From contig JACPIS010000017.1 of NCBI GenBank assembly GCA_016187925.1, forward strand, positions 1 through 64,000: a stretch of 64,000 nucleotides of DNA. Reading direction: 5' to 3'. Source of the stretch: Opitutia bacterium (lineage in GTDB: Bacteria > Verrucomicrobiota > Verrucomicrobiia > Opitutales > Opitutaceae). Made by a program: the position numbers and the translations under genes. The notes under the pieces were generated by a model, which did no database searches, was not told where the DNA came from, and was given only the letters and a program-made list of their open reading frames with translations. Of this stretch, positions 1 through 7,197 are shown in pieces; position 1 is the first letter of the stretch; the number at the start of each line of letters is the position of its first letter.

Positions 1-132
1 CGCACGGAAAAACACCGCCACTGGTGGCGCGTCCTCCTCCGCCAATTGAGCGACGCGGATCCCTGCTATGCAGTTGCCGCCCTCGCCGCCAGAGCCGGAA
101 AAAATCAGATTATCTCGACCTCGACTGCATGA
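1..132 (+). CDS. Partial CDS, C-terminal end of an unknown protein
   Basis: An open frame runs from the first base to a TGA at 130-132 and encodes 43 residues; the start lies outside the window. The tail contains an Ala-rich stretch and basic and Trp residues near the left edge (HRHWWRVLLRQ). I do not recognise a family. The reading frame is open and is followed at once by the polypurine repeat that marks gene ends elsewhere in this window, which is the main reason to believe it is the end of a real gene. Confidence 0.4.
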   Translation, partial: RTEKHRHWWRVLLRQLSDADPCYAVAALAARAGKNQIISTSTA

Positions 133-223
133 GTCCGGCTGAGGGTGGAAGACGGAGGACAGAGCACTGATTACTGAATACCGACTGCTGAAAACTGACC
201 GCTGATCTCTTCCGGTTTTTCGC
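133..223. repeat. Polypurine / CTGACTGCTGA-type gene-end repeat
   Basis: The stretch begins with a purine run (GGTGGAAGACGGAGGACAGAG) and continues into alternating CTGA/ACTG words and a pyrimidine-rich TTTTCGCTTACTGCTTTCCG word that runs up to the stop codon of the next gene. The same order of words recurs at 719-954, 2493-2640, 4886-5128 and 60060-60178. It separates two convergent genes here. No stable hairpin is evident. Confidence 0.6.
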
Positions 224-718
224 TTACTGCTTTCCGCTTAACGCTTCCAGCTGCTGCTCGGCGGTGAGCAGATCGCCGCGGAGGCGGGCGAGGATGTCCT
301 GTACGTTTTGGATGCGGTTGGCGACGATCACCGGCGTGCCGGCGCCGTAGCGTTCGCGGGTCTGGAGGTCGCGTTCGAGAGTTTCGGCCATCGGCTTGAT
401 CTCGGCGAGGAGACGGGCGCGGCGGGCCTGCCAACCGAGGATTTCCGCGGCGCGGACGGTCTGGCCGTTCACCGCCGCGCGCATCGCCGCGGCGCGCTCG
501 GCGGCGGAGGGGAAACGCTCCATGCCGGCGAGCTGAAGCTCCCGCAGGGCGGTGTCGTAGGCGACGAGGGGCTCCGTGCCAAAGCGTTCGACGAGCTCGG
601 CGCGGAACGCCGCGAGTTCTTCCTCCGACCCCGCGCGGACGATGATGTCCGGCAAGGCCTGCTTGGCACAGCCCAGAAGGGTGCCGAGCAAGACCACGAC
701 GACGAGCCAGCGCAACAT
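224..718 (-). CDS. Small lipoprotein of unknown function
   Basis: The frame encodes 164 residues starting with a hydrophobic signal (LRWLVVVVLLGTLLGC), a good lipobox with the lipidated Cys at about residue 17. The mature part is charged and helical, rich in Ala, Glu and Arg, and probably coiled-coil towards the C-terminus. The upstream in-frame extension to 853 is rejected because it lies in repeat sequence and would bury the signal peptide. It is likely membrane-anchored and periplasm-facing. No family is recognised. Its stop codon touches the polypurine repeat. Confidence 0.7.
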   Translation of the reverse strand: MLRWLVVVVLLGTLLGCAKQALPDIIVRAGSEEELAAFRAELVERFGTEPLVAYDTALRELQLAGMERFPSAAERAAAMRAAVNGQTVRAAEILGWQARRARLLAEIKPMAETLERDLQTRERYGAGTPVIVANRIQNVQDILARLRGDLLTAEQQLEALSGKQ

Positions 719-954
719 GCCCGGGACGATGTCGCCGCAGGCGCCCGGGGTAAAATGCAAAGTCAGGGTTGCCCGCGGAATACACGGAAGGGCGGAGGAC
801 GGACCACAGAATACACGGAAGGCACAGAAAAGGGACGAACCGCTGATGCACACTGATGAGACACCGATCGGATTAGTGCCGCATGAGTGTGGATTCGTGG
901 TTTCTCACTCCGAGCGGAGAGTGCTTCCCGCTTTTCGCTTCCCGCTTAAAGCTT
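719..954. repeat. Repeat-filled intergenic region
   Basis: The sequence holds words typical of the other repeat patches: GAATACACGGAAGGCACAG, CTGATGCACACTGATGAG, and a CTTCCCGCTTTTCGCTTCCC word that abuts the stop codon of the downstream minus-strand gene. No plausible gene was found in it. Confidence 0.5.
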
Positions 955-1626
955 TCAGCTGCTGCGGTCGGAGAGACAGGAGTCGGGGAAGGCGGATTGG
1001 TGACGGAGCCAGGCGTCGAGGCAGAAACTGTTGGTGAGGGCCTCGTGCAGGGCGGAGCCGAAATCGTAGGAGCGCTCGTCGTACCCGGCGGCTTCGATTG
1101 CCTCGTCGATGCCGTACGTCACGGCAAACATCCGGGCGCGCAGCGCGGGGATGTAGACCTGGGTGATGTCGACGGCGGGATTGGCGAGGTGGGCGGCGCA
1201 GACGGCGGCGTCACTCGTGTGGTGCGTACGGCAGGGCTCGGGCCTACCGGCGTAGATGGAGCAGGTGTCCGCCTGCAGGAGCGCGCACGGCTGGCGGCTG
1301 GCATCCCGTTCGCCGGGGGCAAAGGCCGTAACCCGCCCGCGGTGCGCCGCGAGCCGGGCGATGACGAGCTCCAGTTCGGCGGCCGGGAAATGCGTCAGGA
1401 TGTGGTCGGCCGCGAAGAGCACCTCGTGGGCCATGACGTCCACCGGCACATGGCAGCAGGAACTGCATCCGGAGCGGCAGGCGATGCTGGCCCGGATGCC
1501 GGCGGGCGACTCGGCGAGCGTGCGGTCGAGTTCGTCCATGCCCCACCGGAGCGCCGCCATGAGCTGGTGCGGGGAGCGCAGGCGTTGCAGGCGCGGAGCG
1601 AGCTCGGCGATGGTGCGGTCGAACAA
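955..1626 (-). CDS. YkgJ-type cysteine-cluster (Zn/Fe-chelating domain) protein
   Basis: The protein of up to 223 residues contains the cysteine pattern of the YkgJ/UPF0153 family: a CSSCC cluster near residue 53, then C...DTCSIY and PEPCRTHH near residues 115-135, and a further Cys downstream. The family is thought to bind zinc or an iron-sulfur centre; its reaction is not established. The longest frame starts at a TTG (1626) with no clear ribosome site, and an internal ATG about 22 residues later is an alternative, so the start is uncertain. It is divergent to a second cysteine-cluster gene at 1956. Confidence 0.75.
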   Translation of the reverse strand: MFDRTIAELAPRLQRLRSPHQLMAALRWGMDELDRTLAESPAGIRASIACRSGCSSCCHVPVDVMAHEVLFAADHILTHFPAAELELVIARLAAHRGRVTAFAPGERDASRQPCALLQADTCSIYAGRPEPCRTHHTSDAAVCAAHLANPAVDITQVYIPALRARMFAVTYGIDEAIEAAGYDERSYDFGSALHEALTNSFCLDAWLRHQSAFPDSCLSDRSS

Positions 1627-1955
1627 CTCGAGGCGCTGGGAGACTGGGAAGCGGGCAGGGATGGGAGATCAAGCGTCACGGGGCCGGGGCGAAAAGCGAA
1701 CCAATTGGCGCAGCCGGTGGCACAGCCGAGAACGGAAGCCGGATGGCAGGCTGAGAGCTGAGGCGTGGAGACACGGGGATTGGGAAATGGCAAGAAATCG
1801 GATCAGGGAATCTCGCTGCGGGATGCGCTGATTGCTTTCCATTTGCCTGCCGCCGCGAAGGTGGAAATCTGGGGACGCCGCCGATCTTCTGACCTTCCCA
1901 TGCACCATCCAGCACCAGCCCTGCCCTCGACCTTCCGGCTACCGGATGCGGGCGC
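1627..1955. other. Divergent intergenic region between two cysteine-cluster genes
   Basis: This 329-bp gap must hold the promoters of both flanking genes. It contains purine-rich stretches like those of the gene-end repeats (GGGAGACTGGGAAGCGGGC) but no clear gene, hairpin or recognisable operator. Confidence 0.35.
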
Positions 1956-2516
1956 ATGACCTCCCTCGAACAACTTTGCCTCGCCTGCGGGTTGTGCTGC
2001 GACGGCACGCTCTTCGACGGCGTGCAACTCGAAGCTGCGGACGACCGGCAGCACCTGAAGGAGCTGGGGCTGCCGGTGAAGGTTTCGCGCGGCCGGAATC
2101 CCATCGCCCGCTTTGCCCAGCCGTGCGCCGCCCTGTGTGCGAATCGCACCTGCCGGGTCTACGCAGACCGGCCGCGGCAATGCCGCATCTTCGAGTGCGG
2201 GGTGTTCAAGCGGGCCAAAGCCGGGGAGATCGACTCCGCCACCGCGCTGCGCCTGGTCAAAAAGGCCCGGCACCAGGCCGACCGGGTGCGGCGGCTCCTG
2301 CTCCGGTTGGGCGATACCGAGGAGCACCGCTCTCTCGGCGAACGTTTCCACCGTATGCAAGAGCGCTTGGAAGCGGACCCGGGCGACCAAGCCGCGCTGG
2401 CGATCTTCGCCGATCTCAGCCTCGCCGTGCACCGGCTCAAACTGCTCGCGCATGACCAATTTTATACGCGGCCCGACGAGTCACGCGGCCCGGGGAAGTT
2501 GAAAGTTGAGCGTTGA
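1956..2516 (+). CDS. YkgJ-type cysteine-cluster protein
   Basis: The 186-residue protein begins MTSLEQLCLACGLCCDGTLF, giving a CxxCGxCC cluster at residues 8-15, followed by the C...C...YADRPRQCRIFEC cluster near residues 56-80. This is the YkgJ/UPF0153 pattern, a probable metal-chelating fold without a known reaction. The C-terminal half is helical and charged. It starts from a clear ATG and is divergent to the related gene at 955-1626. Its last residues (KLKVER) and stop codon are encoded by the beginning of a polypurine repeat, so the original C-terminus may have been replaced. Confidence 0.75.
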   Translation: MTSLEQLCLACGLCCDGTLFDGVQLEAADDRQHLKELGLPVKVSRGRNPIARFAQPCAALCANRTCRVYADRPRQCRIFECGVFKRAKAGEIDSATALRLVKKARHQADRVRRLLLRLGDTEEHRSLGERFHRMQERLEADPGDQAALAIFADLSLAVHRLKLLAHDQFYTRPDESRGPGKLKVER

Positions 2517-2640
2517 AAGTTGAAAGAGTGGGGAGAGGCGGAGGCCAGAGCCCAGAGGCTAGAGGTCGGAAGGCAGAGGACAGAGGACGGAAGGCTGAGG
2601 TCGGAAGGCGGAGCGCTGAACACTGATCGCTCCCCGCCAC
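2493..2640. repeat. Polypurine gene-end repeat overlapping a stop codon
   Basis: Tandem AAGTTGAAAGTTGAGCGTTG words lead into a long purine run of GAGG, CAGAGG and GGAAGG units and end in GCGCTGAACACTGATCGCTC. The repeat starts inside the 3' end of the cysteine-cluster gene and provides its TGA. Unit order resembles the copies at 4886-5128 and 60060-60178. Confidence 0.65.
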
Positions 2641-2765
2641 AGGCGTGTTTTCAAAATGCCTTGTCATCGCGAGGTCCGCGAAGCGGAGCGTGGCGATCCA
2701 GCTATATTTCAGATGGATTGCTGCGTCGCCGCCAAAGCGCGGCTCCTCGCAACGACATCTTGAAG
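2641..2765. repeat. Dispersed palindromic repeat, ATCGCGAG/GGCGATCC type
   Basis: The core reads GTCATCGCGAGG...GCGTGGCGATCC...GGATTGCTGCGTCGC...CTCGCAACGAC and can fold into a long imperfect hairpin. A second copy is at 47583-47675. The left edge carries AGGCGTGTTTTCAAA, which matches the terminal repeat of the MITE-like element at 46135, so this patch and the next may form one composite element spanning 2641-2920. Confidence 0.6.
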
Positions 2766-2774
2766 ATACGCTCT

Positions 2775-2920
2775 AGGTTGTGTCTTCCACCCTATCAATC
2801 AACTCAACCTGTCATTCTGAACGAAGTGAAGAATCCATGCTTTCGCTCGCGCTATGGCCCTTCGATGCCGTGGATCCTTCGCTTCGCTCAGGATGACAAA
2901 CCGGGTTTGAATGCACGCCC
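2775..2920. mobile_element. MITE-like element, copy 1
   Basis: The roughly 146-bp element contains a core that pairs CTGTCATTCTGAACGAAG with CTTCGCTCAGGATGACA and ends in TTTGAATGCACGCCC, the inverted partner of a GGGCGTG-type end. It is homologous along its whole length, in opposite orientation, to 46135-46282. It encodes no protein. Its size, inverted ends and foldback core are what one expects of a non-autonomous miniature element. Confidence 0.6.
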
Positions 2921-2995
2921 CAGTGCCTTCGGCCCGGCCTGGCGCGGAACTAGTTCTGGCGGTCTGGGACTAAGGCGGGTATCCCTCTCCACACG

Positions 2996-4885
2996 ATGAC
3001 CTGCTCCATCAAAATGCCCAACTGGACGCGAATGGTTTTCCTTTTTCTCGCCGTGACGCTGTGCGTCCACGGTGCCGTGAATTCCGACGCCGCGGCCAGC
3101 CCCGCCAGCCCCGCGGCCTCGGTGGGCGCGGAAAAGATCGTGGCGTCGGCGCCCACGCGGATGGAGGTCGAGGGCCGGAGATTGTCCGGCCGCCTGACCG
3201 TCGCCCCGGAGATTCTCAGCGCGGACATGTACGCCGATCTGGTCTACACGATCACGGGCGAGCCGAGGTTCGGGCGCGTGGGTCTGGCGGGGGAGGGCGA
3301 CGAGGCGGATTTCTTTGTCAACCAGACTTCGCGCCTGGGCTATTTCGTCTACGAGGCGCGGGAGGACTACACGGGCGAGGATGAGTTCAGCTACACCGTG
3401 CGCAACACGACTTCCGGCCTCGTCTTCGAGAATCGGGTCGTGATCCAGGTCCGCCCGCCGCCGCCGGTGGTGCTCGATAAATTCGTGGTCCAGGGCTCAC
3501 GCGAGCGCACCCTGACCGCCGCGCCCGTCGCGCTCAGCACCCGGCCGAACACGCCGGTCGTGAAGAAAATCCCCAACCACCAGGACTTCATGCGCGAGGC
3601 CGACCGGGTCGGCATCGCCAATGCGAAGGTCGTCTATGCCCTCGATGACAAGGCCCGGCCGCAGCACGGCACCGCGAAACTCGACGCACACACCGGTGAA
3701 CTCGCCTACGCGCCGAACCCCGGCTTCATCGGCGAGGACCGCTTCAATTACTACACCACGGATGAAAACAATCCCGCGCTCGGCGTGGAGAACGTCATCA
3801 CGGTCACCGTCGAGCCGATCCGCACTCCGAAGCAGAAAATCGCCGACCGCAGCAAGAGCCGGCAGGTCGACCTCGTGTTCGTGATCAACAATTCGCGCTC
3901 GATGGCTCCGCACCAGCAGCGGATCGCGGAGAATCTCCGCCGCTTCCGTCGGTTGTTCGACGAGCGCCAGCTCGACTACCGCATCGGCGTGCTGACGACC
4001 GATTTCGTCAACGAGGGTGAGCGCTACGCCAAGACCGTCGGTAGCGTGCAGCTCGACGCCGCGGGCCGCCCGGTGCTCGATCGCAAGCAGAAGCCGAAGC
4101 GGACGACCAAGGAGGTGGCGAGCAACGGCCAGCTCGTGACGCTGCCGGGCATGCCCCAGCCGTGGGTGACCCCGCAGACGCCCGACGGGGTCTTTGCCGA
4201 GCTCGTGCAGGTGGGCACCAACGGCGACAGCAATCGCACCGCCTTCACCGCGGTCTACAACTTCGTTGCCGACGCCCAGGCGGGCCGGCACACGCTGCTC
4301 CGGCCCGAAGCCACGACGATCGTGGTCTATTTCATGGACGAGGAGGAGACCCGCATGGCCACCTGGCGGGAGCAGCCCGGCGGCGCCCGCCGGGCGGAGT
4401 GGGTGGAGGACGGCAAACTCCCCGAGCTGATCCAGGCCTACAACGCGCGCCATCCCGACCAGCGGCAGACGCTCGACAGCTACATCAACTTCTGGGTGTT
4501 GCGCCCGTTCATCATCGTGAAGGGCAATCAGCGCGGGAAGATCGAGATGCACGCCGTCGTCTCCGCGCACAATCTTTCGCACCGCCGCGCGGCCGAGCTC
4601 ACCGGCGGCAGCGTGCTGGACATCGATGGCGATTTCTCCGCGCCGCTCGCGGCGCTCGGCGATCGGATTGCCGACACCGTCGCCGTCGCGCTCGACCCCG
4701 TCGATCCCGGCGCCACCTTGGCGAAGAAGTCCCTGCGCGTGCTCGTCGACGGGCAGCCGGTGTCAGCCGATCCGCAGAACGGTTTCGTCTACGACGAGCG
4801 GACGCACAGCATCCGCTTCCAAGGTGCCGCCAAGCAGCAGGCCTTCGCCGCCAAGATCGAGATCACTTACGAGGAGCACCGGTAG
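2996..4885 (+). CDS. Secreted VWA-domain protein with Ig-like repeats
   Basis: The 629-residue protein has an N-terminal signal (FLFLAVTLCVHGA; ATG at 2996 or 3014). Residues about 60-275 contain two cadherin/Ig-like modules of the kind that read YTGEDEFSYTV and GFIGEDRFNYYTTD. A von Willebrand A domain follows from about residue 292. The metal-binding DxSxS motif is altered to NNSRSM, with Asn in place of the first Asp. It probably acts outside the cytoplasm in adhesion or protein binding. It is monocistronic; its 3' end runs into a repeat shared with the convergent prepilin gene. Confidence 0.75.
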   Translation: MTCSIKMPNWTRMVFLFLAVTLCVHGAVNSDAAASPASPAASVGAEKIVASAPTRMEVEGRRLSGRLTVAPEILSADMYADLVYTITGEPRFGRVGLAGEGDEADFFVNQTSRLGYFVYEAREDYTGEDEFSYTVRNTTSGLVFENRVVIQVRPPPPVVLDKFVVQGSRERTLTAAPVALSTRPNTPVVKKIPNHQDFMREADRVGIANAKVVYALDDKARPQHGTAKLDAHTGELAYAPNPGFIGEDRFNYYTTDENNPALGVENVITVTVEPIRTPKQKIADRSKSRQVDLVFVINNSRSMAPHQQRIAENLRRFRRLFDERQLDYRIGVLTTDFVNEGERYAKTVGSVQLDAAGRPVLDRKQKPKRTTKEVASNGQLVTLPGMPQPWVTPQTPDGVFAELVQVGTNGDSNRTAFTAVYNFVADAQAGRHTLLRPEATTIVVYFMDEEETRMATWREQPGGARRAEWVEDGKLPELIQAYNARHPDQRQTLDSYINFWVLRPFIIVKGNQRGKIEMHAVVSAHNLSHRRAAELTGGSVLDIDGDFSAPLAALGDRIADTVAVALDPVDPGATLAKKSLRVLVDGQPVSADPQNGFVYDERTHSIRFQGAAKQQAFAAKIEITYEEHR

Positions 4886-5128
4886 ACGGAGGCAGAGGCC
4901 AGAGGCTAGAGGACAGAAGCCAGAAGGCGGACTGACTGCTGAACGCTTTTCGCTTACCACTTGGAGCGTAAAGCTCAGGAGGAACGACGGAATACACGGA
5001 AGACACAGAAACGGAGGAAACCACTAATCTGCGCTAATGGGCGCTAATGACGGAGGACGGAAGGCGGAAGGCGGAGGGCGGAGAGCGGGCTGCTGACTGA
5101 CCGCTGACTGCTTCCAGCTTTTCGCTTA
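4886..5128. repeat. Polypurine and CTGACTGCTGA repeats between convergent genes
   Basis: Right after the TAG of the VWA gene comes GACGGAGGCAGAGGCCAGAGG and further purine units, then CTGACTGCTGAACGC, GGAATACACGGAAGACACAG, CTAATCTGCGCTAATGGGCG and a second purine block, ending in the TTCGCTTAC word that contains the stop codon of the minus-strand prepilin gene. All known word types of this repeat family occur in this one patch. Confidence 0.65.
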
Positions 5129-5623
5129 CTGGGCGGTAAAGCTGATCGGCGGGTCGGCTTTGCCGGTTTTGGGATCGGAGGCGGTGAGTTTGCCGCTCAT
5201 GCCTTGCTCCAGCTTCACCACCACTTGGATCAGGCCGTAGGTGTCGGAGAGGCCGGTGAAGGCCAGCGTCGGCGGAGTGGTGGCCGGGATGTTGAACGGG
5301 CTGCCGCTGGAGGAGACGGAGACCAGTTCGCCGGAGCCGGAGGAGGAAAGTTCGAACGTGAACAGCACCGACCGGTCGGGCGCGGGCTGGACGGGTTGCG
5401 AGCCGGTCTGCTGATTGACCTTGTAAGTGAACGTGCCGGTGGCCGGCGCGGCAGGGATAGTGGCCGGGGAGCTCTGCCAGCCGCTGGTGTAGGTGGTCTG
5501 CTGCGTCTGGTTCAGCTTGTCCTTGGCGTCGCTGAAAATGCTGAAAAGGATGGCGGCGGCGACGGCGATGATGACGATGGCGATACCGATCTCGATGAGC
5601 GTGAAGGCAAGCACGACATGCAT
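5126..5623 (-). CDS. Orphan type IV prepilin-like protein
   Basis: From the ATG at 5623 the 165-residue protein begins MHVVLAFTLIEIGIAIVI, a short leader followed by the FTLIE motif and a hydrophobic helix, which is the class III signal of type IV pilins and pseudopilins. The residue before the Phe is Ala rather than the usual Gly, and the leader has no basic residue. The rest is Ser/Thr/Pro-rich and beta-like. No assembly ATPase, peptidase or secretin gene is nearby, so it must use machinery encoded elsewhere. The longer upstream frame to 5872 is rejected because it would put the signal in mid-protein. Confidence 0.75.
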   Translation of the reverse strand: MHVVLAFTLIEIGIAIVIIAVAAAILFSIFSDAKDKLNQTQQTTYTSGWQSSPATIPAAPATGTFTYKVNQQTGSQPVQPAPDRSVLFTFELSSSGSGELVSVSSSGSPFNIPATTPPTLAFTGLSDTYGLIQVVVKLEQGMSGKLTASDPKTGKADPPISFTAQ

Positions 5624-5881
5624 GGCGTGGAGGGGTTGAGTGTTGCAGCCCGTGCGGCCGGGAGCCAAGCGCACCGGCCCGCGGGAGGCAAGGCTGAGCC
5701 CGGAGTGTGCGCGGCGGTTCAACCGCGGGGTGCCGGATGCGGTCAGCGGTATCCTGCTCGGTGCCGACATTAAAACCTGATCCCCGCCTTGATTCCCTCG
5801 ACGCGACCGAGACATCAACATCCGCAACCAGACCCTTTTCCGGCCTCTTCGGCCTCCCTTCGCTCGGTTCACCGGGTCGGT

Positions 5882-7069
5882 TCACACCTTCGATTGATTG
5901 GCGCCTGACGGACTAGAGTATGTAGTCTGAGGCGTAGAAAGTGCGTTGATCAACTGCTGAGCAGGCGTGAAATTCGCATTGCTTACATAAGGCCATGGTG
6001 TGGCTGCGATATTTGGGGAAGGAGTTGCTGCCGTAATCCATGGCGAAGCGATACTAGTTATGTAAGGGTTCGCCAAATTCGGGAAACTGGTCGCCGCCGC
6101 TTGCGGTGTCGATGCAAGTAGATTTCCCCAATTCCCGGTCTGAGCGGACGCTTCTGTCAAATAGGAGCTAACTCCAGGTTGCTGCATCGCCGAACCGAGA
6201 ATTTGCTGTAGGGCAATTTGAGGCTGCACCTGAGATTCCTTTATTTCCTTAATCGAAGAGGAAGTAATCTTTGCGTTCCCATAACGCCGAGCACTATCGA
6301 GGAAACGATCCCCAGTATATAGATGAAAACTCAAAACATTCTTGGCCAAGGCTTCTGCGACTAATTCGGGTCTTGGCCCAATTTTCTTTTCTTCAAAGAT
6401 CCACCACCAATCGTCTTTTTCATCCCGAGTTACAAAGAACATATGATGCTTGTGGCCTTTCTTAAGGATTTCCTTCCAAATAACCAAATCGCCGTAGCGA
6501 TCAGGTTCAGGTTTCTGTTCATCCTTATAGCCGGGAGGGATTTTTTGGCTGTAGCGTTGTTGGCCATCTTTATAAATTTCCTTGAGTTCCTTGTCGTCGA
6601 ATGGCTTTCCGGACTTTCCATCTAGTATGGAAAGTAATTCTTCTAGGATATCGTCCTTCTTAAGGAGCGCTTCAGCTTTGCTCTTACTCCTCGCGATTGC
6701 GTCTTTTGCGGCAGTAGAGGAATCGATCAGTTGTTTCCTAATGCTTCGACTTAGTGTCGGATTTTTGTGCCCGCGCTTGGTGAGCAAATCTACTACCCGG
6801 TCTAGTTCCTTCACTAATTGGTCATGTTCATCCCGTAGCTTTTTGATTACGCCGAATCTGTTTTTGTGAAACTCCTTGGACGCTTGGTTTGGAAGAAATA
6901 GCCGACTCTTGATGGTTTTCAGGGCAGCGATAATTTGTCCGCGAGTCGTTGGCGTAAGGGTATATAGTCCCAGTAAAAAACTGGCGTCCAAGGCTACAAT
7001 AGCAGTTGACCAACGATTTTCGATATCGGCTTCTGAAGGCGGAAAGTATCCGGGGAATTCTTTTTTCAT
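5882..7069 (-). CDS. PIN-like domain protein (PIN_8/DUF4935 type) with repetitive tail
   Basis: The 395-residue protein has a PIN-like fold: Asp28 in VALDASFLLGL, Glu66 in ASKEFHK, and the acidic motif VTRDEKDDWWW near residue 218. These suit a metal-dependent RNase; substrate unknown. Residues about 80-150 are Lys/Glu-rich and probably coiled-coil. The last ~95 residues are low-complexity, rich in Pro, Ser, Thr, Ala and Asn with loose repeats such as PYITSIASPW and PNIAATPWPYV. The gene is visibly AT-richer than its neighbours and uses different codons, suggesting recent transfer. No antitoxin-sized partner lies next to it. It follows the nrdA terminator. Confidence 0.7.
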   Translation of the reverse strand: MKKEFPGYFPPSEADIENRWSTAIVALDASFLLGLYTLTPTTRGQIIAALKTIKSRLFLPNQASKEFHKNRFGVIKKLRDEHDQLVKELDRVVDLLTKRGHKNPTLSRSIRKQLIDSSTAAKDAIARSKSKAEALLKKDDILEELLSILDGKSGKPFDDKELKEIYKDGQQRYSQKIPPGYKDEQKPEPDRYGDLVIWKEILKKGHKHHMFFVTRDEKDDWWWIFEEKKIGPRPELVAEALAKNVLSFHLYTGDRFLDSARRYGNAKITSSSIKEIKESQVQPQIALQQILGSAMQQPGVSSYLTEASAQTGNWGNLLASTPQAAATSFPNLANPYITSIASPWITAATPSPNIAATPWPYVSNANFTPAQQLINALSTPQTTYSSPSGANQSKV

Positions 7070-7085
7070 ATGACTTGCTGGAGAG

Positions 7086-7123
7086 GAATAAAAAGGCCGC
7101 GGGCGACATTTGTCGCCGGCGGC
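7086..7123 (-). terminator. Rho-independent terminator of the nrd operon
   Basis: Read on the minus strand, GGCCGCCGGCGACA pairs with TGTCGCCCGCGGCC around a short loop and is followed by TTTTTATT. It lies between the nrdA stop and the PIN gene start and should end nrdBA transcription. Confidence 0.75.
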
Positions 7124-7197
7124 CCGGAAGTGGAGGGAACTATTTGAGTTAGCTCACTGGCAAGCCCGCCAGCGGCGGGTATGTGATGGGGATTGGT

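Noticed and set aside
2493-2640. CRISPR-like array
   Set aside because: Purine units vary in length and sequence, there are no regular spacers and no cas genes.
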